Assembly (NCBI GenBank): GCA_024123955.1
Contig: CP099652.1
Coordinates: forward strand, 3,100,001 to 3,164,000
DNA length: 64,000 bases
From: Oxalobacteraceae bacterium OTU3CINTB1
Lineage (GTDB): Bacteria > Pseudomonadota > Gammaproteobacteria > Burkholderiales > Burkholderiaceae_D
Direction: 5' to 3'
A program made the translations under genes and the position numbers. The notes below the pieces were generated by a model. It did no database searches. It had not been told where the DNA came from and saw only the letters and a program-made list of their open reading frames with translations. Below are positions 1 through 8,576 of the stretch, in pieces. Position 1 is the stretch's first letter, and each line of letters starts with the position of its first letter.

Positions 1-814
1 CGCCCAGCGCCAGCGCCACCTCGCGCATCGCCATCGCGTAGCGCGTGAGCGAATCGACCAGCAGCAGCACGTTCTTGCCCTGGTCGCGGTAGTGGGCCGC
101 GATCGAATGGCACAATTCGGTGGCCATGATGCGCATCAGCGGGCTTTCGTCGGCCGGGGCGATCACCAGCACCGCCTTGGCCAGGCCGTCCTTGCCGAGC
201 GACATGTCGACAAATTCGCGCACCTCGCGCGAACGCTCGCCGATCAGGCCCACCACCACCACGTCGGCCACGGTCTGGCGGGTCATCAGGCCCAGCAGCA
301 CGGACTTGCCGACGCCGGAACCGGCCATCAGGCCGACCCGCTGGCCCTTGCCCAGGGTCAGCATGGAGTTGATGGCGCGCACGCCGACGTCGAGCGGCTC
401 GGTGACCGGTTTTTTCTTCAGGGGATGCACGCGCGGCGGCTGCGACTCGAGCGGAAAGTCGCCGGTCAGCTTGCCCAGGCCGTCGATCGGTTCGCCCAGG
501 CCGTTGACCATGCGCCCGAGCCAACTCGAGCCGATTTGCAGGCTGATTTTTTCGGGGGAGGGCAGCACGCGGGCGCCGGTGGTCAGCCCGACCGCTTTTT
601 TGAACGGCATCAAAAAGGAAAGCTTGTCGCGAAAGCCAACGACTTGCGCGTCGAGCCATTCGCCGCTGACTGTCTCGATTTGGCAACGCTGGCCGGTGTG
701 CAGCGGGCACCCGGCGGCCTCGAGCAGCAAGCCGGACGCGCCCACCAGGCGGCCCGTCGGGGTCGCCATGGGCACGGAGCCCAGCTCAAGGTTGCGTAAC
801 GCGTCAGCGATCAC
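1..814 (-). CDS. fliI: Flagellum-specific ATPase FliI (C-terminus beyond window)
   Basis: FliI is the hexameric ATPase of the flagellar type III export apparatus; it unfolds or delivers export substrates at the cytoplasmic base of the motor. About 271 N-terminal residues are visible. I read the start as GTG at 814, overlapping the fliH stop (GTGA), which suggests translational coupling. The protein shows the N-terminal barrel domain, then the Walker A P-loop GSGVGKS, the segment VVVGLIGERSREVREF typical of the F1/FliI family, and near the window edge LLLVDSLTRYAMAMREVALALG, the Walker B region. fliJ, if present, lies outside. It is the fifth gene of the leftward fliEFGHI arm. Identity is firm; the start codon is less sure. 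Confidence 0.95.
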   Translation of the reverse strand, partial: MIADALRNLELGSVPMATPTGRLVGASGLLLEAAGCPLHTGQRCQIETVSGEWLDAQVVGFRDKLSFLMPFKKAVGLTTGARVLPSPEKISLQIGSSWLGRMVNGLGEPIDGLGKLTGDFPLESQPPRVHPLKKKPVTEPLDVGVRAINSMLTLGKGQRVGLMAGSGVGKSVLLGLMTRQTVADVVVVGLIGERSREVREFVDMSLGKDGLAKAVLVIAPADESPLMRIMATELCHSIAAHYRDQGKNVLLLVDSLTRYAMAMREVALALG

Positions 815-1521
815 TCTTCCGTCTCCGTTTCGTCGCCGCCGTCGGCCGCCTGCAATTGATTATCGACCTGTTCCATGACAGCGGCAAGACGTTGATGACA
901 TCCGGCATCGACTTCGTTATCGCCAGCCTTGATGCGGCACTCGCCCACTTCCAGGCGGGCGTCGGGGATCAGGTTCCAGCGCTTGGAGCGTTTCGGATCG
1001 AGCTCGGCGATGCGTTTCAATTCCTCCGGGTTGAGGAAGACGTCGATCTCTTCGCGCGTCGGTGGCATCGATGCCAACGTTTCCTCGACCAGGGCCATCA
1101 GCTGCACCGGCTGCAGGGCCAGTTCGGCGCGGATCACCTGGCGCGCCACCTTGGCCACCAGGTCGACCACTTCCTTGCGCTGGGCGGCGCGGTAGTCCGA
1201 GCGCAGCTTCTTCAAACTTTTGAGCATGGCGTCGACCGGGCGCGCCATCTGGTCGTAGGCGACCAGGGTTTCGTGGCGGCCTTCCTCGCGGCCCTGTTCC
1301 TGGCCGGCGGTGCGGCCGGCCTCGAAGCCGTCCTCCTGGCCGCGCGCCATGCCGATCTCGTAACCGTCGCGCTGGCCTTGTTCAAAACCCTCGCTGACCG
1401 ACGCCGCCCACTGGGCGCCGCCGTCGCCGCCCTGGCCGTGGCTTTGCGCCACGGCGCGCTGGTGGGCGAGGTTGGTGAACTGGGCCAGCGGCGGAAAGCG
1501 GTAGGCACGGAACTGCTTCAT
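811..1521 (-). CDS. fliH: Flagellar assembly protein FliH
   Basis: FliH binds and regulates the export ATPase FliI and tethers it to the C-ring. The protein is 236 residues. Residues 45-81 form an uninterrupted run in which every fourth residue is glycine (ten glycines, GxxxG nine times), the helical repeat diagnostic of FliH/YscL proteins. The C-terminal part (roughly 100-225, with VDLVAKVARQVIRAEL and FLNPEELKRI) is the FliI-binding domain of the family, ending in an acidic tail. The ATG at 1521 overlaps the fliG stop (ATGA). An in-frame ATG further upstream (1743) would lie deep inside fliG and was not used. Confidence 0.93.
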   Translation of the reverse strand: MKQFRAYRFPPLAQFTNLAHQRAVAQSHGQGGDGGAQWAASVSEGFEQGQRDGYEIGMARGQEDGFEAGRTAGQEQGREEGRHETLVAYDQMARPVDAMLKSLKKLRSDYRAAQRKEVVDLVAKVARQVIRAELALQPVQLMALVEETLASMPPTREEIDVFLNPEELKRIAELDPKRSKRWNLIPDARLEVGECRIKAGDNEVDAGCHQRLAAVMEQVDNQLQAADGGDETETEE

Positions 1522-2564
1522 TCGACCACCTGTTCTGCGAACAATTGAATTTCGATCTCGCCGCCGTCGGCCAGGGCCTTGACGGTGGCCATGATCTCCT
1601 GGCGGGTTTGCTCGATGCGCGACATCGGCATCGGGCCGGCGCGGCGCATCATGTCCTCGAAGGCCTGGGCCTGGCGTTTCGGCATGGTCTTGAGCACGGC
1701 GTCGCGGATCGACACTTCGGCGCCCTTGAGCGCGATCGCCCATTGCTCCAGCGGCACTTCCTCGATGATGCGGGTGATCGCCACTTCGGACTGGTTGCCG
1801 AGGATGAAGAAGTCGTACATCGACAGCTCGATCTGCGCCACCACCTCCGGATCATGGGCGCGCAGCAGCTCGACCATCTGGGCGCGGTTGCCCGGCAGGC
1901 GGTTGAGGATCTCGGCGGCCTGGCGGATGCCTTCGACGCTGGTGCTTTGCGAGTCGAACGAGCTCAGGCATCGCACCACCAGTTCGTCGAGCTCCTGCAG
2001 CAGGTCGCGGTCGATCTCGTCGAGGCGCGCCAGGTTCAGCAGCACCAGGTCGCGGCCTTCCTGGGGCAGGGCGTCGATGATCTGGCCGGCCAGCGCCGGC
2101 GGCAGGAAGGCCAGGAACACCGACTGCATCTGCACGTGTTCGTTGGAGATGTATTCGGCCAGCCACTTCGGCGAGGCCCACTGCAGGCGCGCCATTTTCG
2201 GGCGCAGCTCGTCGCCGTAGATGTTGTTGAGGACGGTGTTGGCGAGGTCGCCGCCGAGCGCCAGGTCCAGCGAGCGCTTGAGGTAGCTGCGCGAGGCGCC
2301 ATGCACGCCGGACTGTTCGCGGTAGTCGTCGAAGAAGGTCTGCATTGCCGATTTGACGGACTCGACCTTGATGCCGCTCATGCGCGACATCACCTGCGTC
2401 ACCTCCAGCAATTCCTCGCGGCTCAGGCAGCGCAGCACGGCGGCGGCGGGCTCCTCGCCAATGCTCAGCAAGACGATCGCGGCCTGCTCGACCGGCGACA
2501 GCTTGGGCGCCGCGTGGGCGTAGTCGGAATCGTCCTGGTCCTGCGGTTTATTGAGTTCGGCCAT
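1518..2564 (-). CDS. fliG: Flagellar motor switch protein FliG
   Basis: FliG forms the upper C-ring, binds FliF and FliM, and interacts with the stator to produce torque. The protein has 348 residues, close to the usual ~330. The N-terminal FliF-binding domain (about 20-110) is followed by the middle ARM domain, where the usual EHPQ motif reads EHVQ (NEHVQMQSVFLAFL). The C-terminal torque helix carries KTMPKRQAQAFEDMMRRAG, keeping the expected charged residues. The gene overlaps fliF by 17 bp upstream and fliH by 4 bp downstream, so the arm is tightly coupled. Confidence 0.95.
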   Translation of the reverse strand: MAELNKPQDQDDSDYAHAAPKLSPVEQAAIVLLSIGEEPAAAVLRCLSREELLEVTQVMSRMSGIKVESVKSAMQTFFDDYREQSGVHGASRSYLKRSLDLALGGDLANTVLNNIYGDELRPKMARLQWASPKWLAEYISNEHVQMQSVFLAFLPPALAGQIIDALPQEGRDLVLLNLARLDEIDRDLLQELDELVVRCLSSFDSQSTSVEGIRQAAEILNRLPGNRAQMVELLRAHDPEVVAQIELSMYDFFILGNQSEVAITRIIEEVPLEQWAIALKGAEVSIRDAVLKTMPKRQAQAFEDMMRRAGPMPMSRIEQTRQEIMATVKALADGGEIEIQLFAEQVVE

Positions 2565-4311
2565 TTTTCTGCATCCATTGTTTAACGACTTCGGCTACGC
2601 GTTCCGGTTCCTTGGCGGCCAGCACCTTGAGGTGGTCGACCATGACGTCGACCGCCGAGCCCGGTGGCGGCAGATCGTAGTTCTCCAGCAGCGGCACCAC
2701 CGGCATGCCCGGCTGTCCGGCGGCGCCCGGCAGGGCCGGGGCCGCGCCCGGCGTGCCCGGCGCGGCGGCGCCCGCCAGCGCCGGCAGCACGCCGTCCTTG
2801 GCGTCCTTGGCTTCCTTGGCGGCCGCCACGGCGGCGGCCTCGGCGGCGCGGCGTTCGGCGGCCACGCGCTGCAATTCCTTCGGATCGGGCGTGAAGCGCA
2901 CCGTCACCAGGCGCATCAGCGGACGCAGGATCAACAGGTAGCCCAGCAGCAGGCCGACGCCGTAGATCACGTAGGAGCTGATGTCGACGATGTTGTCGCG
3001 CTCTTCCCACCATGGCGTCACGGCCGCCCTCGGCGGGAAGTTCATGGCCGACACCACCAGCTGGTCGCCGCGCTCGGCGTTGATGCCCAGGCCGTTGCGC
3101 AGGATTTTGTCGATGTTGGCGATCTCGGCGGCGCTCCAGCCGGTCTTCGGCGTCGGCGCGGCGGCCTGCGCCAGGACCACGGCCACGCTGAGTTTTTGCA
3201 GGCGGCCACGGCTGCGCTTGGTCTGGACGATGCTGCGGTCGTAGGCGTACTGGCGGGTGGTGGCGTTCTTGCGCGCCGTGCCGTCGCCGGCGCTGGCCGG
3301 GTCGGTGGCCGGCTTGGCGGCGTCGGCCGGATTCGGGTTGGCCGGCGGCGGCCGGTTCGACAGCGTGCCGGGCACGCCCATGGTCATGCGGTTGCGGTCC
3401 TGCTCCTCGCGCATGGCCTCGCTCGTCACTTTCGGGTCGGCGCCGAATTTCTCCACCGTCTCTTCGATCTTGTCGTTGTCGACGGCGGCCATCACGCTCA
3501 GGCGGAAGTTGTCGTCGCCGATCACCGGGCCCAGCAGGTTCTTGACGTTGGCCTTGACCTCGTCCTGGATGCGCTTGCCGTTTTCGTTGCCGGCGCTGCC
3601 GGCGTCGAAGCCGTCGGTCAGGTCGATGTGCGACGACAGCAGGTTGCCGGTCTGGTCGACCAGGCTGACCCGCTGCGGGCTGAGGCTGGCGACGCTGCCG
3701 GCCACCATGTTGACCACGGCGGCGATCGCTTCAGGCTGCAGGGTGCGGCCCGGCTTGAGCGCCACCACCACCGAGGCCGACGACTTGTCGCCGTCGGACG
3801 AGACGAACGAGGTCGACTTGGCGATCGACAGGTGCACGCGGGCGTGCGCGATGGCGTCCATGGTCATGATCGACTGCGCCAGCTCGCCTTCGAGGCCGCG
3901 GCGGAAGCGCACGTCCTGGACGAACTGCGACACGCCCAGCGGGTCGTTCTTGTCCATCAATTCGAGGCCGGCCGGCAGCTGGGCGGTGACGCCCTTGGCC
4001 GCCAGCAGCATGCGCACCTTGCCCAGCATCGACGCCGGCACCAGCACCTGGCCGCTCTCGGGATGCAGGCGGTAGGGGATGTGGTCGGTGTCGAGCACGG
4101 TCATCATGTCGGACGCCGAGACTTTCTCGCGCGCGCCGAAGACCGGCTTGTAGCCGGACTGGTCGTTCCAAAGGTACATCAGCACCAGGGCCGTCACGCC
4201 GATCGCCAGCAGCAGCAGCGGATACAGGTTCTTGAGCAGGTTAGGTGGCAGCGACATGGCGGCCGGGCTGGTGCGCCAGCGACCAAAGGCGGTCTTGATG
4301 GTGTTGATCAC
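2548..4311 (-). CDS. fliF: Flagellar MS-ring protein FliF
   Basis: FliF builds the MS ring in the inner membrane, the scaffold for rotor and export gate. At 587 residues it is of normal size. A transmembrane helix lies at about 31-47 and a second near 448-465. Between them are the YscJ-like and FliF-specific ring domains (for example FVQDVRFRRGLEGELAQSI and RVHLSIAKST). After the second helix comes an Ala/Pro/Gly-rich low-complexity stretch (about 485-545), then the conserved C-terminal FliG-binding helix (DHLKVLAAKEPERVAEVVKQW). The start MINTIKTAFGRW fits the family's short cytoplasmic N-terminus. Confidence 0.95.
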   Translation of the reverse strand: MINTIKTAFGRWRTSPAAMSLPPNLLKNLYPLLLLAIGVTALVLMYLWNDQSGYKPVFGAREKVSASDMMTVLDTDHIPYRLHPESGQVLVPASMLGKVRMLLAAKGVTAQLPAGLELMDKNDPLGVSQFVQDVRFRRGLEGELAQSIMTMDAIAHARVHLSIAKSTSFVSSDGDKSSASVVVALKPGRTLQPEAIAAVVNMVAGSVASLSPQRVSLVDQTGNLLSSHIDLTDGFDAGSAGNENGKRIQDEVKANVKNLLGPVIGDDNFRLSVMAAVDNDKIEETVEKFGADPKVTSEAMREEQDRNRMTMGVPGTLSNRPPPANPNPADAAKPATDPASAGDGTARKNATTRQYAYDRSIVQTKRSRGRLQKLSVAVVLAQAAAPTPKTGWSAAEIANIDKILRNGLGINAERGDQLVVSAMNFPPRAAVTPWWEERDNIVDISSYVIYGVGLLLGYLLILRPLMRLVTVRFTPDPKELQRVAAERRAAEAAAVAAAKEAKDAKDGVLPALAGAAAPGTPGAAPALPGAAGQPGMPVVPLLENYDLPPPGSAVDVMVDHLKVLAAKEPERVAEVVKQWMQKNGRTQ

Positions 4312-4390
4312 GTTGATTGCTTTCGCGTTGTGGGTGCGCGGTGGTGGGGTGGTGTTTGCTTGGTCCGCTGGGTTGCCTGATTAACGGCGC

Positions 4391-4756
4391 TTACAGCGGC
4401 AACTTGATGAGCTCGTCGACGGCGCCCATCACTTTGTTGCGCACTTGCATCAGCATCGAGAACGACAGGCTCGCTTCCTGGCTGGCCAGCATGGCGCCGA
4501 CCAGGTCGTCGCTCTTGCCGGCGTCGACGTCGGCCATCTTCTGGCCGGCGGCGGCGTCGCCGTCGTTGACCTTGCCGATCGCGTCCTTCATCGACTGGGC
4601 GAACGAAAAGCCGGCGTTGGCGTCGGCGGCGCCGAACTGGCCCGCGTGGCCGCCGAACTGGGCCGCCGGCGCGATGGCGCTGTTGCCCAGCGTTTGCGCG
4701 GCGTTGGTCAGGGACGCCAGGTCGGCCTGAATCAGGCTGGAGAATCCGTTACTCAT
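4391..4756 (-). CDS. fliE: Flagellar hook-basal body protein FliE
   Basis: FliE is the adaptor that joins the MS ring to the proximal rod and is among the first proteins exported. The protein has 121 residues, with a variable Ala/Gly-rich first half and the conserved C-terminal half (ASLSFSMLMQVRNKVMGAVDELIK). A strong ribosome-binding site, AGGAGGTAAC read on the minus strand at 4770-4761, lies just upstream of the ATG. It is the first gene of the leftward arm and faces the 665-bp divergent region. The N-terminal half is unlike typical primary-system FliE, in line with a secondary flagellar system. Confidence 0.92.
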   Translation of the reverse strand: MSNGFSSLIQADLASLTNAAQTLGNSAIAPAAQFGGHAGQFGAADANAGFSFAQSMKDAIGKVNDGDAAAGQKMADVDAGKSDDLVGAMLASQEASLSFSMLMQVRNKVMGAVDELIKLPL

Positions 4757-5421
4757 GCTTGTTACCTCCTGTTGCGTGCAACTGTGCGGCTTGCATGCCG
4801 CGTCTGTCCCACGTGTCTACCATATCCAGATTGCCGGTATGCAGCAAGCTCGGCGTCCATCGCCGGGCTGTGCCGCCTCGTCTCTATCGCATTCGTGCTA
4901 CACATTCATCTTGCATGTCACAGTCTTGTAGTAATGACAGTGAGGGCAATGACCAACCCTGGTGAATTGCTTGAAAGCAATTGTGTCGGGCGGTATGGTG
5001 TGGCGGGAAAATGTCACGTTTTGAGCGTACCCTGATTAAATGTTTGCGCCGCGAATCTCGGATCTCCTGAAAAGTGTTTTCCTGGAGTAAATACCGTTAT
5101 AAATCATTCACTAAGGGTCGTTTGTTAAGGTTGTTGCATTGCAGCGTTTCCTCTATGAGGCTGCGTTTAGCTTACCGACTGGCAATATTCTTGTAAAGGT
5201 TTATTTGCCCACCGTAAACATCCTGCGACAAAAACTTGTTCCATAGCAATAATGTGAATTATCCTGTAGACTCTGGCTAGCGATCCGGAGCTACTTTCCG
5301 TTATGCTGTTGCACGGAGCCAAATTTTGCGCTGGAAGTAACCAGTTTTTAGCTGGATAGTGCGATGATGGAGCGTATGAAGAATTATCCGACCCGGCCCT
5401 AACACCCGACCTGGCCCTAAC
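4757..5421. promoter_or_regulatory. Divergent control region between the fliE and fliM arms
   Basis: This 665-bp stretch has no convincing gene. It is visibly less GC-rich than its flanks and must hold the promoters for both flagellar arms. I found no clear sigma-54 (GG-N10-GC) or sigma-28 site by eye. Directly before the fliM start an 18-bp unit (cccgaccYggccctaaca) occurs twice in tandem (about 5386-5422). In characterised Flag-2 loci the sigma-54-dependent regulator gene lafK occupies this position; here it is missing. Confidence 0.5.
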
Positions 5422-6303
5422 ATGACAACCACAAAACCGACCGCGCCCCATCAGGTTCTGGACCCTTGCTTGCTGGGGCGTCCCGTGCACCTGCTGCACA
5501 TTTTCGCGGCCCAGTTGCGCGACGACCTGACGCAGGCCATGCGCCTGAACATGAACCGCCGCTACTGGGGCGGGTTCCGGGTCGACGACGTGCAGTTCAC
5601 CCGCTTCGACGGCGAACAGCGCGGCCGCTGGTTGAGTTTTGCGGCCCCGGCCGGCCACATCTCTTTCTCGCTCGAACGCAAGGTGTTGCTCAGCGTACTC
5701 AATTCCCGCTACGGCAGCCCCGGCAAGTCCGACACCAGTCCGGCCCCGGTCGACGAGAGCGCGGTGCGCGTGACCGCCACCGAGGAGCGCCTCGCTGTGG
5801 TTTTGGGGCAACAGTTGGCCGGCACCCTGGCCGGCCGCATCGAGCTGAACCTGCCGGTGATCGACAAGGCGCCGGCCGGCGACGGCGAAGAGGGCGTCGA
5901 TACCGAATTCAAACCGGCGCCCGGCGCACCGCCGCCCAAGGGCAATTGGACCATCACCGTCACCCTGGCCGACAACGCCAGCGGCGCCACCGGCCAGTTC
6001 TGGTTTGCGCTGGACAAGGCGCTGATGGCCAGCGTGCTGCGCGGCCTGTTGCGCGACCGCGACGGCGCCAAGAAGCCGCAGGCCGCCAGTCCGCTGGCGC
6101 AGCGCCTGCAGGTCGGCCTGACGGGCCGCCTGGCCAGCAAGGAAGTGATGCTGGGAACCTTGTACGATTTGCAGGTGGGCGATGTCATCCCCATCAGCCT
6201 GAGCAGAGCCGACGTCCTGCTCGAGGATTCCCGGCTGTTCACCGCGGCCGTGACCGAGCACAAGGGCAAACTCTGTCTAACCTCCTTTGAAGATGTTGAA
6301 TAA
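5422..6303 (+). CDS. fliM: Flagellar motor switch protein FliM (secondary-system type)
   Basis: FliM is the middle C-ring subunit, linking FliG to FliN. The protein has 293 residues, shorter than the ~330 usual for primary systems. The N-terminus (MTTTKPTAPHQVLDPCLLGR) lacks the EIDALL-type peptide that binds phosphorylated CheY. A central CheC-like part is followed by a C-terminal SpoA domain (about 215-290, with LYDLQVGDVIPISL and LFTAAVTEHKGKLCLTSFED). No good Shine-Dalgarno is seen before the ATG; the leader there is an 18-bp tandem repeat. The position next to fliN and SpoA content support FliM; the missing CheY site suggests a Flag-2-like variant. Confidence 0.85.
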   Translation: MTTTKPTAPHQVLDPCLLGRPVHLLHIFAAQLRDDLTQAMRLNMNRRYWGGFRVDDVQFTRFDGEQRGRWLSFAAPAGHISFSLERKVLLSVLNSRYGSPGKSDTSPAPVDESAVRVTATEERLAVVLGQQLAGTLAGRIELNLPVIDKAPAGDGEEGVDTEFKPAPGAPPPKGNWTITVTLADNASGATGQFWFALDKALMASVLRGLLRDRDGAKKPQAASPLAQRLQVGLTGRLASKEVMLGTLYDLQVGDVIPISLSRADVLLEDSRLFTAAVTEHKGKLCLTSFEDVE

Positions 6304-6305
6304 AC

Positions 6306-6680
6306 ATGATGAACATGAACGTAGCCAACCCCACCGACGCCCTGCTGGAAGACTTGTCCGAGGAAATGATCATCGACCAGGTCGGCACCGAGCTGGCCGA
6401 CGTGCCGGCCGTCGCGCCGCGCCGCGACCTGCCGGCGATGATGCGCAAGATCCCGGTGACGCTGACCCTGGAGGTCGGCTCGGCGCGCATCTCGCTGCAG
6501 GAGTTGATGGCGATCGGCCCGGACAGCGTGGTCGAGCTCGACGTGCTGGCCGGCGAGCCGCTGGTCATCAAGGTCAACGGCACCGCCATCGGCCGCGCCG
6601 AGGTGGTGGTGGCCGGTGAGAACTACGGCCTCAAAGTCATCGACCTGGACGGCCTCAATCTCGACATGATGACTTCATGA
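6306..6680 (+). CDS. fliN: Flagellar motor switch protein FliN
   Basis: FliN forms the lower C-ring and docks FliH/FliI. The 124-residue protein has a variable N-terminus and a clear SpoA domain at about 47-120 (KIPVTLTLEVGSARISLQEL, DVLAGEPLVIKVNG, GRAEVVVAGENYGLKVID), the usual FliN architecture. The gene begins 3 bp after the fliM stop and overlaps fliP by 4 bp. No fliO lies between it and fliP. Confidence 0.93.
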   Translation: MMNMNVANPTDALLEDLSEEMIIDQVGTELADVPAVAPRRDLPAMMRKIPVTLTLEVGSARISLQELMAIGPDSVVELDVLAGEPLVIKVNGTAIGRAEVVVAGENYGLKVIDLDGLNLDMMTS

Positions 6681-7459
6681 CCCGGAGTGCGACGACGCGG
6701 TGGCGCCGGCCCGGCCTGGCCGCCGCCGGCGTGGCGGCGCTCGCGGCCGGCATGACCCTGGCGCTGGCGCCGGGCGCGGCCCAGGCGGTCGACCTGCTGG
6801 CCAACGTGGTGCCGGGCGCCAAGACCGAGCTGACGGTCAAGATGCAAATCCTGATCATCATGACCTTGCTGGGTTTGCTCCCGGTGATGGTCATGATGAT
6901 GACCAGCTTTACCCGCTTCGTCATTGTGCTGTCTCTGCTGCGCCAGGCGCTGGGCCTGCAGCAGGGCTTGCCCAACCGGGTGATCACCGGGGTCGCCCTG
7001 ATTCTGACCTTGCTGGTGATGCGCCCGATCGGCGACCAGATCTGGACCGACGCCTTCGTGCCCTACGACCAGGACAAGATCAGCCTGGAGACGGCGCTGC
7101 AAATCGCCGAAAAACCCATTTCCCGCTTCATGCTGGCGCAAACCAGCAAGGCCGCGCTGCAGCAGATCGCCCACCTGGCCGGCGAGGACAAAATCACCGT
7201 GCCGGCCGAGCACGCGTTCACCGTCAAGCTGGCCGCGTTCGTGCTGTCGGAGCTCAAGACCGCGTTCCAGATCGGCTGCATGCTGTTCATCCCGTTCCTG
7301 GTGATCGACCTGGTGGTGTCGTCGGTGCTGATGGCGATGGGCATGATGATGCTCTCGCCGCTGGTTATTTCGCTGCCGTTCAAGCTGCTGCTGTTCGTGC
7401 TGGTCGACGGCTGGACCCTGACCGTCAACACGCTCGTCACCAGCGTGCAGGCGTATTAG
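6677..7459 (+). CDS. fliP: Flagellar export gate protein FliP
   Basis: FliP forms, with FliQ and FliR, the inner-membrane entry portal of the type III export gate. The 260-residue protein starts with a signal peptide (about 1-37, ending AQA), as is usual for FliP. It then shows the family's first helix region (MTSFTRFVIVLSLLRQALG), the periplasmic loop with ETALQIAEKPISRFM, and the last two helices (FQIGCMLFIPFLVIDLVVSS and LLLFVLVDGW). The ATG overlaps the fliN stop (ATGA). Confidence 0.96.
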   Translation: MTRSATTRWRRPGLAAAGVAALAAGMTLALAPGAAQAVDLLANVVPGAKTELTVKMQILIIMTLLGLLPVMVMMMTSFTRFVIVLSLLRQALGLQQGLPNRVITGVALILTLLVMRPIGDQIWTDAFVPYDQDKISLETALQIAEKPISRFMLAQTSKAALQQIAHLAGEDKITVPAEHAFTVKLAAFVLSELKTAFQIGCMLFIPFLVIDLVVSSVLMAMGMMMLSPLVISLPFKLLLFVLVDGWTLTVNTLVTSVQAY

Positions 7460-7495
7460 ATAGATAGTAGATAGAGATAAAGATAGGCTAGCCCC

Positions 7496-7768
7496 ATGCT
7501 GACTCCCGAAGTTGCCGTCGACCTGGTGGTCGAATCGCTGCACATCGTCATGCTGCTGGTGATCCTGCTGGTGGTGCCCGGCCTGATCATGGGCCTGCTG
7601 GTGGCGCTGGTGCAGGCGGCCACGCAAATCAACGAACAGACGCTCAGTTTCCTGCCCAGGTTGCTGGTCACCCTGCTGGCCATCATTTTGATGGGCCGCT
7701 GGATGGCCGGCTACCTGATGGACTTCTGCGTCTCCATTTTCACCCGCGCCGCCACGCTGGTCGGCTAG
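7496..7768 (+). CDS. fliQ: Flagellar export gate protein FliQ
   Basis: FliQ is a small export-gate subunit that wraps around the FliP/FliR channel. The 90-residue protein has the two membrane helices and the conserved LVVPGLIMGLLVALVQAATQ and INEQTLSFLPRL blocks. The 36-bp gap before it contains a short tagata-type simple repeat (about 7457-7484). Confidence 0.95.
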   Translation: MLTPEVAVDLVVESLHIVMLLVILLVVPGLIMGLLVALVQAATQINEQTLSFLPRLLVTLLAIILMGRWMAGYLMDFCVSIFTRAATLVG

Positions 7769-7787
7769 CCGCGCGCCGACCCGCGAC

Positions 7788-8576
7788 ATGGAACCGGTCC
7801 TGGCCCAGCTGCTGCCGATGCTCACCGCCATCTGGTGGCCGTTCTGCCGCATCCTGGCGATGTTCATCGGCGCCCCGGTGCTGGGCGAGGCCGTCACGCC
7901 GGTAACGGTGCGCATCCTGATCGCGCTGGTGCTGGCGGTGCTGATGCTGCCGGCCACTGGCGGCGTCGGCGGGTACCAGATCGACCCGTTCTCGATGCAC
8001 GGCGTGGTCGCCACCATCGAGCAGGCGCTGATCGGCTTCGTGCTGGGGCTGGCGTTCCACTTCGCCATGTCGGTCATCGGCGTGCTCGGCTTTATGGTGT
8101 CGTCGCAGATGGGCTTTTCGATGGCGGTGATGAACGACCCGATGAACGGCCAGTCGTCGGACGTGGTCTCGGCGCTGTTGTCGGTGCTGTCGATCATCGT
8201 GTTCTTCGCCATCGACGGCCACCTGGTGATCTCCAACATCATCGGCCAGAGCTTCCGCGCCTGGCCGCTGGGGCACGGCTACGCGCCGATCCTGCTCAAC
8301 GCGGTGGCCTACAATGTCGCCTGGATCTTCTCGGCGGCGATGCTGCTGGCGATCCCGATCGTGTTTTCCACGCTGGTGGTGCAGCTCGGCTTCGGCTTTT
8401 TGAACCGGGTCGCCCCCAGCCTGAACCTGTTCGCGCTGGGCTTTTCGGTGATCACCATCTTTGGGCTGATGATGCTGGCCGAGGTGGTGCGCTTCATTCC
8501 CGAGCATTACGTGCGCATGACCAACCAGGTGCTCGAGCTGATCCGCCAGCAGATGCAGGTGGCCGCCAATGGCTGA
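7788..8576 (+). CDS. fliR: Flagellar export gate protein FliR
   Basis: FliR completes the FliPQR portal and contacts FlhB. The 262-residue protein has about six hydrophobic segments and family blocks such as RILAMFIGAPVLGE, GFVLGLAFHFAMSVIGVLGF and QMGFSMAVMNDP. It overlaps flhB by 8 bp and follows fliQ by 19 bp. Confidence 0.95.
   Translation: MEPVLAQLLPMLTAIWWPFCRILAMFIGAPVLGEAVTPVTVRILIALVLAVLMLPATGGVGGYQIDPFSMHGVVATIEQALIGFVLGLAFHFAMSVIGVLGFMVSSQMGFSMAVMNDPMNGQSSDVVSALLSVLSIIVFFAIDGHLVISNIIGQSFRAWPLGHGYAPILLNAVAYNVAWIFSAAMLLAIPIVFSTLVVQLGFGFLNRVAPSLNLFALGFSVITIFGLMMLAEVVRFIPEHYVRMTNQVLELIRQQMQVAANG

Noticed and set aside
5167..6261. 364-codon minus-strand frame reaching into the fliE-fliM gap, considered as a lafK remnant
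   Set aside because: It is mostly antisense to fliM and shows no AAA+ or helix-turn-helix motif.
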